Below, one piece after another: positions 24,201-33,900 of a stretch of 64,000 bases of DNA. The stretch's first letter is position 1, and the number at the start of each line of letters is the position of its first letter. The notes under the pieces were generated by a model, which was given only the letters and a program-made list of their open reading frames with translations, ran no database searches and had not been told where the DNA came from. The position numbers were made by a program, and so were the translations under genes. The DNA lies in contig NC_135175.1 in assembly GCF_041146795.1 (NCBI RefSeq), forward strand, positions 23,289,075 to 23,353,074, written 5' to 3'. Source of the stretch: Maylandia zebra (lineage: Eukaryota > Chordata > Actinopteri > Cichliformes > Cichlidae).

Positions 24201-27200
24201 CATGCAAAGTGGTCCACAAATTAGATAACCACAGCCTCAAAACAAGCCACAGAAAGATCACTTTCCACATTCCCTTCTTCTCCTGTGACAGTGACCAGGA
24301 CGCAACTAATCTTAGAAGCTCCCACTTCAGCACTTTGCACCTTGTCAACACCACATAGCTCACTGCGGCCGAGCTGGGGTTATGAGAGGATTCAACCAGA
24401 TGCCAGGCGGACATACACAACACAGACAGGCAAACTGGCATAATAAGAAATGCCAAATGTCATAATGTGACAGCAGCAACAAAAACATTTTTCCTATCAT
24501 ATGCAGTCCCCTATCAAATGAAAGACTGCTCATATGTTTCTAGCTATAAATTCTGTAGGGATGCTGGTGCAAGCCGAATGATGTCCACAAAGTGGCAAAC
24601 CCTGAACAAGACATCATCAGGTGCACAGAGCTGATAAAGCAGCACAGACACAAAGACACAGCAGTCTCTGAGGAGATAACAGCAACTTTCAGGCACAGCA
24701 GTGAATGCCAGTGCTACTACCCTTCTTATCAATCCATTTTCCCTCAAAAAATTTTTTTAAATTTGCATTCTATGTAAAGGAAAAATCAGCAAGTGTTGAC
24801 AAGGGGATGTCATTTAACCAGGTTGCAAACCATTTCCAAAAACTTATTTTATACATTCACTCACTGGGGCAAAATCCATAACGTCAATTATTTTTGGCCA
24901 ATTCAACAGAATTTAGGGGCCATAAAACAAGGGAAAATGCCTTTTCATGTGAGGTGAAAGAAACCTCCCACAGGCTTGCCGGAAGTGAATTTTGACCTTT
25001 AAGGAGGGCAAAAGTAAAGGAAAAAGATGTGCTGAGAGGGAAAAATAAGCTTTTTTGAAAAACAGAATTTGGCACAACAATCGTTTCAGCATTACAATCC
25101 TATGTTACCAAATTGGTGGAAATTGGCTTGAACGGAAGAACAGCAATACCTTTTTCCCCGCTAAAAGGGGCTTAACAGATAAATAATCAACTTGTTTTCA
25201 TGTACTGTGGCAATAAAACTCATTCAGGAGTAGTTTGATTTCAGAGACAAAAACCTGAAATATCCATCTATTTTGCAGATTAAGTTATTAAGTGCTGGCG
25301 GAGCGCTGTTGACGTCGACTGAGAAAATTGTCCGGCGGTGGAAGGAATACTTCGAGGACCTCCTTAATCCCACTGACACGTCTTCCGGGGAGGAAGCAGA
25401 GTCTGGGGATGAGGGGTGTGACCCACCGATTTCCGGGGGCGAGGTCACTGAGGCAGTTAAACAACTCCTTGGTGGCAGAGCCCCTGGTGTCGATGAGGTC
25501 CGCCCCGAGTTCCTGAAGGCTCTGGACGTTGTAGGGCTGTCTTGGTTGACACGTCTCTGCAATGTTGCGTGGAGATCAGGGGCAGTACCTGTGGACTGGC
25601 AGACCGGGGTGGTGGTCCCCATCTTCAAGAAGGGGGACCGGAGGGTGTGTTCCAACTACAGGGGGATCACACTCCTCAGCCTCCCCGGGAAAGTCTATGC
25701 CAGGGTGCTGGAGAGGAGGGTTCGTCCGCTAGTCGAACCTCGGATACAGGAGGAACAATGCGGTTTTCGTCCTGGTCGCGGAACACTGGACCAGCTCTTT
25801 GTCCTCTCGAGGATACTTGAGGGTGCATGGGAGTTTGCCCAACCAGTCTACATGTGTTTTGTGGACCTGGAGAAGGCATTCGACCGTGTCCCTCGGGGCG
25901 TCCTGTGGGAGGTGTTGCGCGAGTATGGGGTGTCTGGCCCATTGCTACGGGCCATTCAATCCCTATACAACCGTTGCAAGAGCTTGGTTCGCATTGCCGG
26001 CAATAAGTCGGACTCGTTCCCGGTGGGTGATGGGCTCCGCCAAGGCTGCCCTTTGTCTCCGGTTCTGTTCATAATTTTTATGGACAGGATTTCTAGGCGC
26101 AGCCAAGTGGCGGAGGGCTTTCGCTTTGGTGGCCTCAGAATCTCATCTCTGATTTTTGCGGATGATGTGGTTCTGTTGGCTTCATCGGGTGAGGGCCTCC
26201 AGCTCGCACTGGAGCGGTTCGCAGCCGAGTGTAACGCAGCGGGAATGAGGATCAGCACCTCCAAATCTGAGGCCATGGTTCTCAGCCGGAAAAGGGTGGA
26301 GTGCCCACTCCGGGTCGGGGATGAGTTCCTGCCCCAAGTGGAGGAGTTCAAGTATCTCGGGGTCTTGTTCGCGAGTGATGGGAGAAGGGAGCTGGAGATC
26401 GACAGACGGATTGGGGCTGCGGCTGCAGTAATGCGGACGCTGCACCGGTCAGTCGTGGTGAAGAGGGAGCTGAGTGTAAAAGCGAAGCTCTCAATTTACC
26501 GGTCGATCTACGTCCCTACCCTCACCTATGGCCACGAGCTGTGGGTAGTGACCGAAAGAACGAGATCGCGGATACAAGCGGCGGAAATGAGCTTCCTCCG
26601 AAGGGTGGCTGGCCTCTCCCTTAGAGATAGGGTGAGAAGTTCGGCCATCCGGGAGGGGCTTAGAGTAGAGCAGCTGCTGCTCCACATCGAAAGGAGCCAG
26701 CTGAGGTGGTTCGGGCATCTGGCAAGGATGCCCCCTGGGCGCCTCCTGGGCGAGGTGTTCCAGGCATGTCCCACCGGGAGGAGGCCCCGGGGCAGACCCA
26801 GGACACGCTGGAGAGATTATATCTCTCGGCTGGCCTGGGAACGCCTTGGTATTCCCCCGGACAAGCTGGAGGAGGTGGCTGGGGAGAGGGAGGTCTGGAC
26901 CTCTTTGCTTAGGCTGCTACCCCCGCGACCCGACCTCGGATAAGCGGATGAAGATGGATGGATGGATGGAAGTTATTAAAAACAATATTATTAACAGAGG
27001 TACATTCTGGGCAGTACTGTATACCATTAGCTTGAGTGTGTTTTTGATGTGTGCATTACCTTAAATAGCGTTATCTTCAGACTTCTCTAACACATTTCCA
27101 AACTTTAATTATTGCCAGATTATCAGAAAGATGCTTATTAGACAAGGGAAGGATCTTTCCTAATGCTGTGATGACCACCACAAGGCAAAAACATTAGCAA

Positions 27201-27419
27201 TAAACCAGAATAAACTGGTGAAATTAATAATTTGTCCCTCCTTTTGGTTAAAGTGTCACTAGTCTGGGTATTTAATAATGGAAGAATATGATTTTGGTTT
27301 AGCATCACAGATGAATATACTGAAAAAGACCAGCCTTTTCAGAAACTTAAGTAGTAAAAAGTACTTTCTCATAATGGTAACAATCTCATAAAATAATAAT
27401 AATAATAATAATAATAATA

Positions 27420-27472
<53 letters not shown>

Positions 27473-30400
27473 TACTACTACTAAACAATGGCTGATTGTG
27501 ACGTCAATTATAATAAAACTTTTTATTTTGTAAAATACAATGGTTAATAGTCTACAAAAAAATGTGAAAGCCTGATAATGACCTACAAGCTTTGTGATGA
27601 GATGACAAAGAAATATGATTACTGTCCAAAACATGTGTGAACTGTGGTCAAAATTATTCAACTCTAACCTGATTTTTCTCAGTAACCTAATTTTCTACAT
27701 TCTTGCTAAACATAGGCACAGAATTTTTGCATTATTATTTACAAGTGGTTTCATTGTGGAAGAAAAATGATTCCCAGTTAGGGCCTGATGAGAACATGAG
27801 GTCCTGTCACTGAGAGATGTTTACTGACTTTAAGCCTAACCTACAGTAACCCCAACTGCAAAACAAGTACACACAATAACTGGAAAATATCAGTCGCCTG
27901 GCACCTGTATAAAAAATTAAAATTAAAAAAATCCATCCATAAGCTGACTCACCACAGACATCAAGATGAAATGATACACTGATGTTAATCCATCACACAG
28001 AACGATTTGCAGTTAGAAATGTTGATATAAGATACTGACATCCAGGCGTACAGGCTCAGGACAAAATGTGCAAGCTAAAGCTCAGATGTTGGCCTTGCTT
28101 AGTGCTGAGATATCTGATAGTCTCTATATTACACAAGATTCTGACAGGAATAATTAAGGAGACTTACTCTAAACCTCTGAAAACTGAAACCTTTTTTACT
28201 CTTTTAGTTTTCTTTTATTTGTTTTTTTTCTCCCACCTAGAGCTATGGAGACATCAAGACACCACAATTCAATGAGAAAAGACAGGAAACTGTATACCCA
28301 AAGGCTAATTTTGGAAAAACACTGATAGACAGTATATTAAAGTTGTTTTAAAAAAAAGAAATGGAGTTTCTAGCAAAGCATTTCACAAATAGGTAAGTCT
28401 AGAGCCACTCTGCTGGACAAACTTTGTATTGATACATCTAAATGAAATTAAACAGCTTCTACCGTATGCTGTGTAAAAAAGAACAGGTGACACACTGCTG
28501 ATAAGATAACTGCCACATGAATAAATTAGGTGGTTGTGTTACTTAGCAATGCTATATTTTTTGTATTGTGAGCTTAAAAGTTACTATGGACAGTCTCTAA
28601 CACACAGAAAGAGAGACTTAACGAGAGAGATATGACATTCAAGGAAATCCAAATTTGAAATCTATGGAAGAAATCTGCAACAGCAAATACAGTGGTAGAA
28701 CGTTTATAAAAACCTTATTTTGGATGAAAAGTCAGTAGACAGTCTTGACTGGTAACTATTCAAGCAGCCTTTAGGTCCCAGGGACCACTGAACTCTAATT
28801 TAATTTAGATGGCTGGTGATTGCATTAGATAGTTTCTTGAAAGACAGAATGTACCGTTGCAGTGGGGAAACATCTCTCCGATAAGAACCTAACATACATG
28901 CATATTGCATTGTCACAAATCACCTTTATATTATTTGCCAAATTCAACAGACTGTAACATGTCAACAAAATGGTCTTCTACATAAAATGCATAGATATAA
29001 CTATCAAAACATTAACAATGTTAATTCTACTAAAGCAGGAAGGCTTTAAATGATCATATAATGGGATTTAATCACCCCTAATTACACAGTGAATGACATA
29101 TGAGACAAACTGGTTACATTTCCAGGGTGTACCCCGCCCCTTGTACTGGATAATCAGAAGAAAATGGATGGACGGTCTACACTGGGATGTGGCATTACAC
29201 CGATATTGACTGATGATCGTTTTTAGAAATACTGGTGGACGCCAGTGCTACCCCTCAGCCTCCTAGTAGATACATGTATGGTGTCAATTAGAAAATCCTA
29301 CGCCACCTTCTTCTCAAGTTATTGCTTTCACAAGATTTTCAAAAAACAACTTAACCTCTGACCTTGAGGTTGAGGTCACTGACATTCAAACTTGTCTGAG
29401 ATTTTTAGCTACACCTGTAGTATTAATTTCAAACTCCTATGCCGCCTTGAGTTATCGCAGTCACACACTTGCTTGTCAACAACATCTACCCACTCAGGTG
29501 ATAATACCCCATCAGCCTTTTACAGCTGGGAGGTAAAAAGGACATAATGGTACTGTGTTTAAAAATAAAAACATATTAAACAGAGGTTTTATGCTCAAAA
29601 TGGAGCTATGACGAGTGACTATGAATGTAATCATGATTAGTCCTCATGCCTCACTTAACAAAAGCAGGTGCATTTTTCCTGTTATTTCTATCTTTTAAAA
29701 AAACTACAATAAATCACTGTATAATATAACTTATATTAATAAACACATCATGAGTGAAGATGGATTTTTCCACAAAGATATCACTATAATTATCAATATC
29801 ATCTGGTGAGCAGGATAAACCTGCAGTCAAAATCTGATACGGTTACTCTGTACTAAATTTTAATTTATTTAATTTAAACTAGTTTGTACAGATTACGTGT
29901 CATATGGTGGCTTCTGTAACACAAAGATTACCCAACTTTAAAGATAAAGTATAGCTTATCTTTGCAGCCAAACTCTACGATAAAATGTAAAGACCAGGTA
30001 TTACGACAATATCATGCGATAAAAATCTGATATGGTGACTGCGAAAAAGTGTACGGTTTTTAAACGGAGCATCAAGCAGCGAGAACATAAACACTTCATC
30101 CTGATTTGAAACATATGCGACACACAAAGCTTGAATTAGACAGGACCCTGACATTTTGTCAATGCCACAGTTACAGATACCTCTACTTAACCGTGGGGAT
30201 GTTTACATGCCAAATAACATCATATAGTGGGTTAGCCAAGTTCTCCTGTGATTAACTTGGTGGCAGCTAGCGTTAACGGAAGCTCGTGTTAATTAGCGGG
30301 TTCACGCACTTTTTTATATTTAAACCCAACTTGGTGTGTGACATAACCGGGCATCAAATTTCATTGTTTCTTTTTACATTTTTTAAGTGGGTCTTAAAAT

Positions 30401-30566
30401 ACAATATCAAGCTTAAACGAATACTGCCGAGTCAAACTGACAGGCAAAGCTAACGCTAGCAACCGTTAGCGAGCTAGGCTCGACTAGCCGCTCCGCTACT
30501 TACGATGTACTCCCGAACTTGGCTGTGGAAATTCTGCTCTCTAATAGTCACATCGTCTTCTTCCAT
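262..30566 (-). CDS. lmbr1: lmbr1, limb region 1 / LMBR1-like multipass membrane protein (5' 11 coding exons, 3' end off window)
   Basis: LMBR1 is a multipass membrane protein of the LIMR family; its own biochemical role is poorly defined, and the locus is known mainly because intron 5 hosts the shh ZRS enhancer. Coding exons from 5' to 3': 30566-30504, 23021-22949, 19480-19441, 18619-18480, 14840-14737, 7222-7096, 6843-6775, 6123-6059, 5771-5699, 1563-1474, 338-262. All junctions have GT-AG sites and the phases close to exactly 307 codons; human LMBR1 is about 490 aa, so about 180 residues are missing at the left edge. Recognisable family segments are [10 protein letters not shown] (exon 1), [10 protein letters not shown] (exon 2), [18 protein letters not shown] (exon 4), [12 protein letters not shown] (exon 5), [19 protein letters not shown] (exon 6), [20 protein letters not shown] (exon 8) and [12 protein letters not shown] (exon 11). 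At least five hydrophobic membrane segments are visible. The paralogue lmbr1l is less likely because nom1 and mnx1 are the neighbours. Exon 10 is divergent from mammals. Confidence 0.95.
1564..5698 (-). other. lmbr1 intron 9
   Basis: This is a 4.1-kb AT-rich intron with poly-A/T runs (2685-2702, 4799-4813). No gene, transposon ends or structured repeat could be supported. Confidence 0.5.
7390..7880. repeat. Possible decayed MITE in lmbr1 intron 5
   Basis: The stretch is rich in overlapping direct and inverted TTTAGT / ACTAAA motifs (7410-7530) and ends near GTTTTCGTTAAAAG. This resembles decayed MITEs in fish genomes, but no clean ends or target duplication could be defined. Confidence 0.25.
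9265..9344. repeat. Two-copy 41-bp tandem duplication
   Basis: Two adjacent units, 9265-9305 and 9306-9344, share GCTGTGTGG.TGCTGTTCAG and TATTTG.CAACAG.TACA with a few substitutions. The duplication lies in lmbr1 intron 5. Confidence 0.8.
13400..14440 (-). promoter_or_regulatory. Candidate ZRS-like enhancer segment in lmbr1 intron 5
   Basis: This segment has balanced composition, no transposon signature, and many AT-core Hox-type motifs on the lmbr1 strand: GGTTTATGTCC and CACATAAAAATTAG (plus about 13930-13975), CCATAAAGTC (about 14070), CTAATAATCG (about 14160). It also has ETS-type AGGAAG or CTTCC cores (13730, 13835, 14130) and a CAGGTG E-box next to TGCTTAGTG (about 14400). Clustered HOX, ETS and E-box sites are characteristic of the ZRS. 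I could not align it to a known ZRS, so the assignment rests on position and motif content. Confidence 0.3.
15791..17579 (+). mobile_element. Pogo-family DNA transposon with perfect terminal repeats
   Basis: The element is bounded by 29-bp perfect inverted repeats (15791-15819 and 17551-17579) starting TACCGTATTTTCACGACC, including the TA target duplication. Subterminal copies of GCGCC(C/T)TAT occur near 15853 and 15872 on the left and near 17469 and 17488 on the right, probably transposase-binding sites. It carries one intact transposase frame and lies in lmbr1 intron 4, antisense to lmbr1. Perfect ends plus an open frame indicate a young insertion. Confidence 0.9.
16033..17295 (+). CDS. Pogo-like DDE transposase (420 aa)
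   Basis: This transposase would catalyse cut-and-paste movement of the surrounding element. I chose the ATG at 16033 ([16 protein letters not shown]), where the conserved helix-turn-helix begins; the open frame extends 33 codons upstream with another in-frame ATG at 15991, so the start is not certain. Domains: N-terminal HTH (about 1-50; [20 protein letters not shown]), a CENP-B-type second HTH (about 60-130; [18 protein letters not shown]), then the DDE core. The catalytic acidic residues are all present: D168 in NMDEVPL, D276 in [10 protein letters not shown] and D312 in [12 protein letters not shown], giving a DD35D spacing typical of pogo/Tigger. The C-terminus is acidic ([19 protein letters not shown]). 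No stop or frameshift is seen. Domestication is unlikely because the terminal repeats are intact. Confidence 0.9.
   Translation: MAKRHAYEAQFKLKAISYAEEHGNRAAAREFKINESMVRKRRKLENKLRQVKKTQLSFRGHMARWLELEERLERWIIEQRASGRSVSTVTIRLKAVSLAEEMNIEHFQGGPSWCFRFMKRCHFSIRTRTTVAQQLPADYKEKLAIFRSYCSKHIGDKNIQPSHITNMDEVPLTFDIPVSHTVEKQGTSTVAIRTTGYEKSSFTVVLGCHANGQKLPPMVIFKRKTLPKEKFPAEIIIKANEKGWMDEEMMKDWLREVYVRRPGGFFHASPSLLICDSMRAHLTADVKKLVKQMNCELAVIPGGLTKELQPLDIGVNRPFKVRLRAAWERWMTGGDHSFTKSGRQRRASYATICQWIVDAWANMSAGTVVRAFAKAGIVSEELHGTESDSDSEDSEPGMFDGDLAQLFNSDTEDEDFDGFD
19769..21383 (-). mobile_element. Tc1/mariner transposon with long (about 200-bp) inverted repeats
   Basis: The element starts CAGTGGGGCAAAAAAG at 19769 and ends with the inverted CTTTTTTGCCCCACTG at 21383, flanked by TA on both sides (19767-19768 and 21384-21385). 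The inverted repeats run about 200 bp inward, with an outer block and an inner block around TAAGTATTTGGTCA, like the IR/DR layout of fish Tc1 elements. It carries one intact transposase and lies in lmbr1 intron 2, in the same orientation as lmbr1. The 5-base interruption pattern is limited to poly-A length differences between the two repeats. Confidence 0.92.
19996..21018 (-). CDS. Tc1-like DD34E transposase (340 aa, intact)
   Basis: This is a full-length Tc1-family transposase; 340 aa is the usual size. It would bind the inverted repeats and move the element by cut and paste into TA sites. The N-terminus has a paired-like HTH (about 1-55; [18 protein letters not shown]) with a GAPRKIS linker, then a second HTH with [12 protein letters not shown]. 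The catalytic triad is complete: D153 in [13 protein letters not shown]244 in [10 protein letters not shown] and E279 in [11 protein letters not shown], a DD34E arrangement. The glycine-rich [13 protein letters not shown] box is present. No stop or frameshift is seen, so the copy may be recent; activity is not shown. The shadow frame on the plus strand is not a gene. Confidence 0.94.
   Translation of the reverse strand: MAKTKELSKDTRKSIVDLHQTGKSESTIGKQLGVKKSTVGAIIRKWKTYKTTDNLPRSGAPRKISSRGVKMIMRTVSKDPRTTRGDLVNDLQRAGTKVTKVTISNTLQRQGIKSRSARRVPLLKPVHVQARLKFAREHMDDTAEDWENVMWSDETKVELFGINSTRRVWRKKNTELHPKNTIPTVKHGGGNIMLWGCFSAKGTGRLIRVKDRMNGAMYREILSQNLLPSVRTLKMKRGWVFQHDNDPKHTARATKEWLRKKHLKVLEWPSQSPDLNPIENLWRELKVRVARRQPQNITALEKICMEEWAKIPATVCANLVKTYSKRLTSVIANKGYVTKY
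22000..22262 (+). repeat. Probable 3' tail of an L2-like LINE
   Basis: The stretch ends with GGCACTATATAAAGAAAATTC and an AATTGAAT run, a tail shared by many fish L2-type elements (…TTTGGCACTATATAAA…). The preceding sequence has TACCTTGAGAAGACTTGTGCT, also typical of that tail. No coding domain survives. It lies in lmbr1 intron 2. Confidence 0.5.
25292..26943 (+). CDS. LINE reverse transcriptase, 5'-truncated (about 550 codons)
   Basis: The frame encodes the reverse transcriptase and C-terminal part of a non-LTR retrotransposon protein; it has no start codon of its own because the insertion begins inside the ORF and the upstream codons are host flank. RT motifs in order: [60 protein letters not shown], the catalytic FADD at 26155-26166 and FKYLGVLF. 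The C-terminus has [26 protein letters not shown] and [10 protein letters not shown] before the stop at 26941-26943. The apurinic endonuclease domain is absent. No stop or frameshift interrupts it, so the insertion is young, but it cannot retrotranspose by itself. The layout resembles RTE/BovB-type elements; the exact clade is uncertain. Confidence 0.88.
25292..26969 (+). mobile_element. 5'-truncated non-LTR retrotransposon (RTE-like LINE) with 10-bp target-site duplication
   Basis: A LINE copy is flanked by the direct repeat AAGTTATTAA at 25282-25291 and 26970-26979. The 3' end is a short GGAT tandem tail (about 26955-26969), as in RTE-type elements. The 5' part, including the endonuclease, is missing. 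It inserted in lmbr1 intron 1, antisense to the gene. Confidence 0.88.
26980..30503 (-). other. lmbr1 intron 1, promoter-proximal part
   Basis: Apart from the AAT/ATT palindrome, no gene is seen in this stretch. 29120-29172 (GTACCCCGCCCCTTG then AAAATGGATGGACGG) resembles a common fish retroelement tail. 29225-29540 includes GACCTTGAGGTTGAGGTCAC and GATAATACCCCATCAGCC, which recall an interspersed fish repeat that I cannot classify. Confidence 0.4.
27393..27482. repeat. (AAT)n-(ATT)n palindromic microsatellite
   Basis: About nine AAT units run directly into about 17 ATT units, followed by a few ACT units. The two halves are complementary, so the tract is an AT-only perfect palindrome able to form a hairpin or cruciform. 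It lies in lmbr1 intron 1. Confidence 0.95.
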
Positions 30567-30932
30567 TCTTCATATTGCAAGAACAATTAAAGCTACTGAG
30601 TCCCTACATTCTCGCCTGTACAACTGACAGCAACCAGGGTAGCAACTCCTCCTGCTTCGTCTATACTGTTCTGCATAGACTGCTCTGACTGGTTAAAGAC
30701 AGTTTACATCGGAGCGACGTAAACCACCCCCGAAAAACCGCCCCAAAATAAAATACGTCATCAGCTGCCCTGGAAGGGAAAGGTCACGTGTTTCTGGGTC
30801 ATCCTCATGGAGGCCCATGTGCATTGTAAGGTATTTATATGATCAGAATAGTTCAGTTTCTTTTATTTTGTGTGCTTGTAGCAGTTTACAGGCTAAGCTA
30901 TCTCTAAGCTAGCTACCGTTGAATTCGTAGAA
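30567..30932. promoter_or_regulatory. Putative bidirectional lmbr1/nom1 promoter
   Basis: Only 366 bp separate the lmbr1 start codon (minus, 30566) from the nom1 start codon (plus, 30933), so both 5' UTRs and promoters must lie here or overlap it. The sequence contains a CRE-like TACGTCATCA at 30754-30763, a CACGTG E-box at 30785-30790 and a GC-richer core with GACGTAAACC and CCGCCCC around 30714-30745. No convincing TATA box is seen, which is usual for housekeeping bidirectional promoters. A 12-codon upstream ORF (30807-30842) precedes nom1 if transcription starts before it. Transcription start sites are not determined here. Confidence 0.7.
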
Positions 30933-33900
30933 ATGAAAGGGAACTGGAAGCATAAAGGTAAGACGAAGAATAAGAAGAAAGGCAATGCCGTGTTACAGAA
31001 GTACAGGGAGGCAGTGGATGTTTTCCTTAAAAGCAAAGGTGGCTCGGAAGAAGCGGAGAGTGACCAGAGGTTGAGATTTGTGAAAAAGAAGAGTCGAAAG
31101 GAACTACGCAAGGAAAAGCGGAAAATGAAAAAAGCCAAAATGAAAAGTCACTACGAGGGCAAAAACACCGTCTCTCTGCCCCCAAGTGATGAAGGAAACC
31201 CGAAAAAAAGGGCTGACAAGCATCAACAACCACACACGCAGAAAAAGAAAATGGAGAAAACAAAGAAGGAAGGGTCGAAGTCGCATCCAAGCGAGCCTAA
31301 AGACAAGTCAGACAAGTCTGAGACACCACCTCCTTCCAAGAAAGGCAAGCGAGTCAATAAGCTTCAGGAAACAAGAAAATTGGCACTTATGGAGGCAAAT
31401 GAACAAGAGGACAGAGAAATAAAGAAGCTGGAGCGATGTCTTGGATTAAATAAAAGGAAAAACAAAAAAAGTCTCCCTCAGTCTTTTGTGGCTGATGGAC
31501 TTGATTACATCCTTGGGGTGCTTGACTCTGGATCATCAGCTGTGGGCTTGTATGAAGATGATGATGTTGACATGGAAACAGCCAAAGAGAACTTTAAAAA
31601 GCTAGATGACTCTCAGGGGTCAGGCGAGGACCCGGAATCTGAAGGAGAGATGGCGAGTGAAGGCAGCGATGATGACATTGATGATGACGGTGAAGATGAA
31701 GATGATGACATGTCTAATGAAGAGGAAGCGGATGAAGATGAGGAAATGGAGGATGACCAGGAGGGGCTTAATGATAGTGGCGGGCCTGATTCAGAAGATG
31801 AAAAAGAAGGGGAAACAGAGGAAGAAACAGACGCTCCCGATACAAAAACGGAGACTGTGAGTGCAGATATATGTAATATCTGGTTGTTTCTATCACTTCA
31901 TTAGATAATCTTGCTTACTGATCTATTAATCTAATAATAAACTAATTCTTACAATGTCAAGGTCACCTCCACAAGTGGCAAGTACGTGCCACCTCATTTG
32001 CGTAACATGGGAGATGATAAACGCAAAGCTGAGCTAGAAAAACTGAAGAGGAACGTGAAAGGTCTGATGAACAGGTAACACAATGAAGTCGATCCCCCAA
32101 TGGGAATTTTATTTATATAGCACATTTCATTATATGAATCAATTGATTTTGGGTCTTTTTTTTTTAAATACATGGCTGTAAATGTCTGGTAGAACAGGTC
32201 ACCTACTAATCAGATGGTTGGTGATTCAATCACTGGCTGCTTCAGTCTGCATTGTTGGTCAAGATGTAAACCTCTAGTTGCTCTCAGATGAATTCATCAG
32301 AGGGTCAATGTTAGATAGAAATAATTTAAAGTGGTGAATGAGGCATATATAAAGTGCTCAGGTAGAGTAGAAAAGTGCTATATAAGAACCAAATCTATGA
32401 AAGCTAGCAGCTTGTTCCAAAGAACAGGACCACAGTACCTATAAGCAGCTTCACCACACCTTCTAACTCTGGGAAGGCTTAAAAGATCTGCAGCTGATGA
32501 CATGAGAGGTCTGACTGGGTTGCAAACACTGAGCAAATCTGGGGGCCCGAACCTATTGATATGATAAAACTGCAATCACTGTCCAAAATAATGAGACCTA
32601 GATCATAAATAAGAACGAATTTTCTGTCGCTGACTTCTTGGACCAACAACATATAACAGCTAAAATAGTTAAATAATAACTGATGTGCGACGTTATAGCT
32701 CCACTGGTTGAGCAGGTGACCCGTATATCGAAAGGCTGCAGGGACTTCGTTCAATTTGGACCTGGTCCATTTCCTGAGGGTCATTCCCCCCTGCTCTCCC
32801 TACTTTCCTGTGTATTCTTGACTGTTATGTCCAATAAAGGCTGAAAACACCCCTCCCCCTTTTAAAAACAAAATGTAAAACTTGGCTACAGCTAACTGAG
32901 AATATTGATAGAAGCCTACAAAGCTCATCTTAGGCATAGGTAGGACAGGTACTCGTATAGCTCTAACCCTTTACTACAACCCACGTTCAGTCGTTTACAC
33001 ACATTCATACAGCACTTTATTTGCTTTTAAGTGTTTTCTAACTATCACCTACAGACTCCAGTGTAGAATATGAGCCATAGGTGGTTTGTCTTAGTTTAGT
33101 AATACTTACTCATGGTTTTAAATTTATAAATGGGTCATTTTGATGGATTTTAATCCAGGTTTTATACAGAGACTTTTCTGCAACCAACTATTAGAAGCAA
33201 ACAAACATTTTATAAAATATTAATTAATCACTTCAGGAATTATTCAGTGGAAGCCTCTTGCTTGTTACCTGGTTAGTTAGATGCAGGTACTGAAAGAAGT
33301 AGGTAGTTTAAATTCCCACACATAGGAAAAACTAATGTAAGTTATTTAAATTCTGCACAGTTCATTGTTGTTTTGTCATCCTCAGGTTGAGCGAGCCCAA
33401 CATGTCATCCATCTGCGGTCAGCTAGAGGAGCTGTATATGAGCTCCAGCAGGAAGGACATGAACGACACCCTGACAGAGTTGCTGCTAGCAGCCTGCGTC
33501 ACCCCGACCCTGATGCCAGACAGATTACTGATGGAGCACATCCTGCTTGTCAGCATCCTCCATCATGCTGTGGGCTTGGAGGTAAGACCCCCTCCTTTGA
33601 GCCCTCAATTTGAGGTTTATGGTCTGCCAGAAATTTTCAAATAGACACAGAGGTATTTAAAATATGGCTTGTAGGCTGGTTTTACTTCCTGTAAACTTGT
33701 GGAGATGCTCAGATCTGGTACATAGATAGAAGCGTTAACACGGTTGCTGGTGTGTGTGAGAAATAAAAACCACTGACCTGATTCACATCAGCTCTTAGAT
33801 TATTTACAGGAGGCTGTTTTTCTAACTGGCTAGCTTCTTTTGCACATCTCAGTTGAAAAGTAATACCCTTTAAATAAATTGGAAGGGGATCTGTAACACT

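Noticed and set aside
25273..25291. Start of the LINE frame upstream of the element
   Set aside because: The apparent start is TTG and lies in host flank and target duplication, so it is not part of the LINE protein.
25224..26774. Minus-strand and alternate frames over the LINE
   Set aside because: GC-rich shadows of the reverse transcriptase frame; no domain.
27386..27661. 91-codon frame rich in isoleucine
   Set aside because: It is a translation of the ATT microsatellite.
32690..32770. Possible tRNA gene
   Set aside because: The A/B-box-like sequence is decayed, there is no cloverleaf, and it continues into a SINE body.
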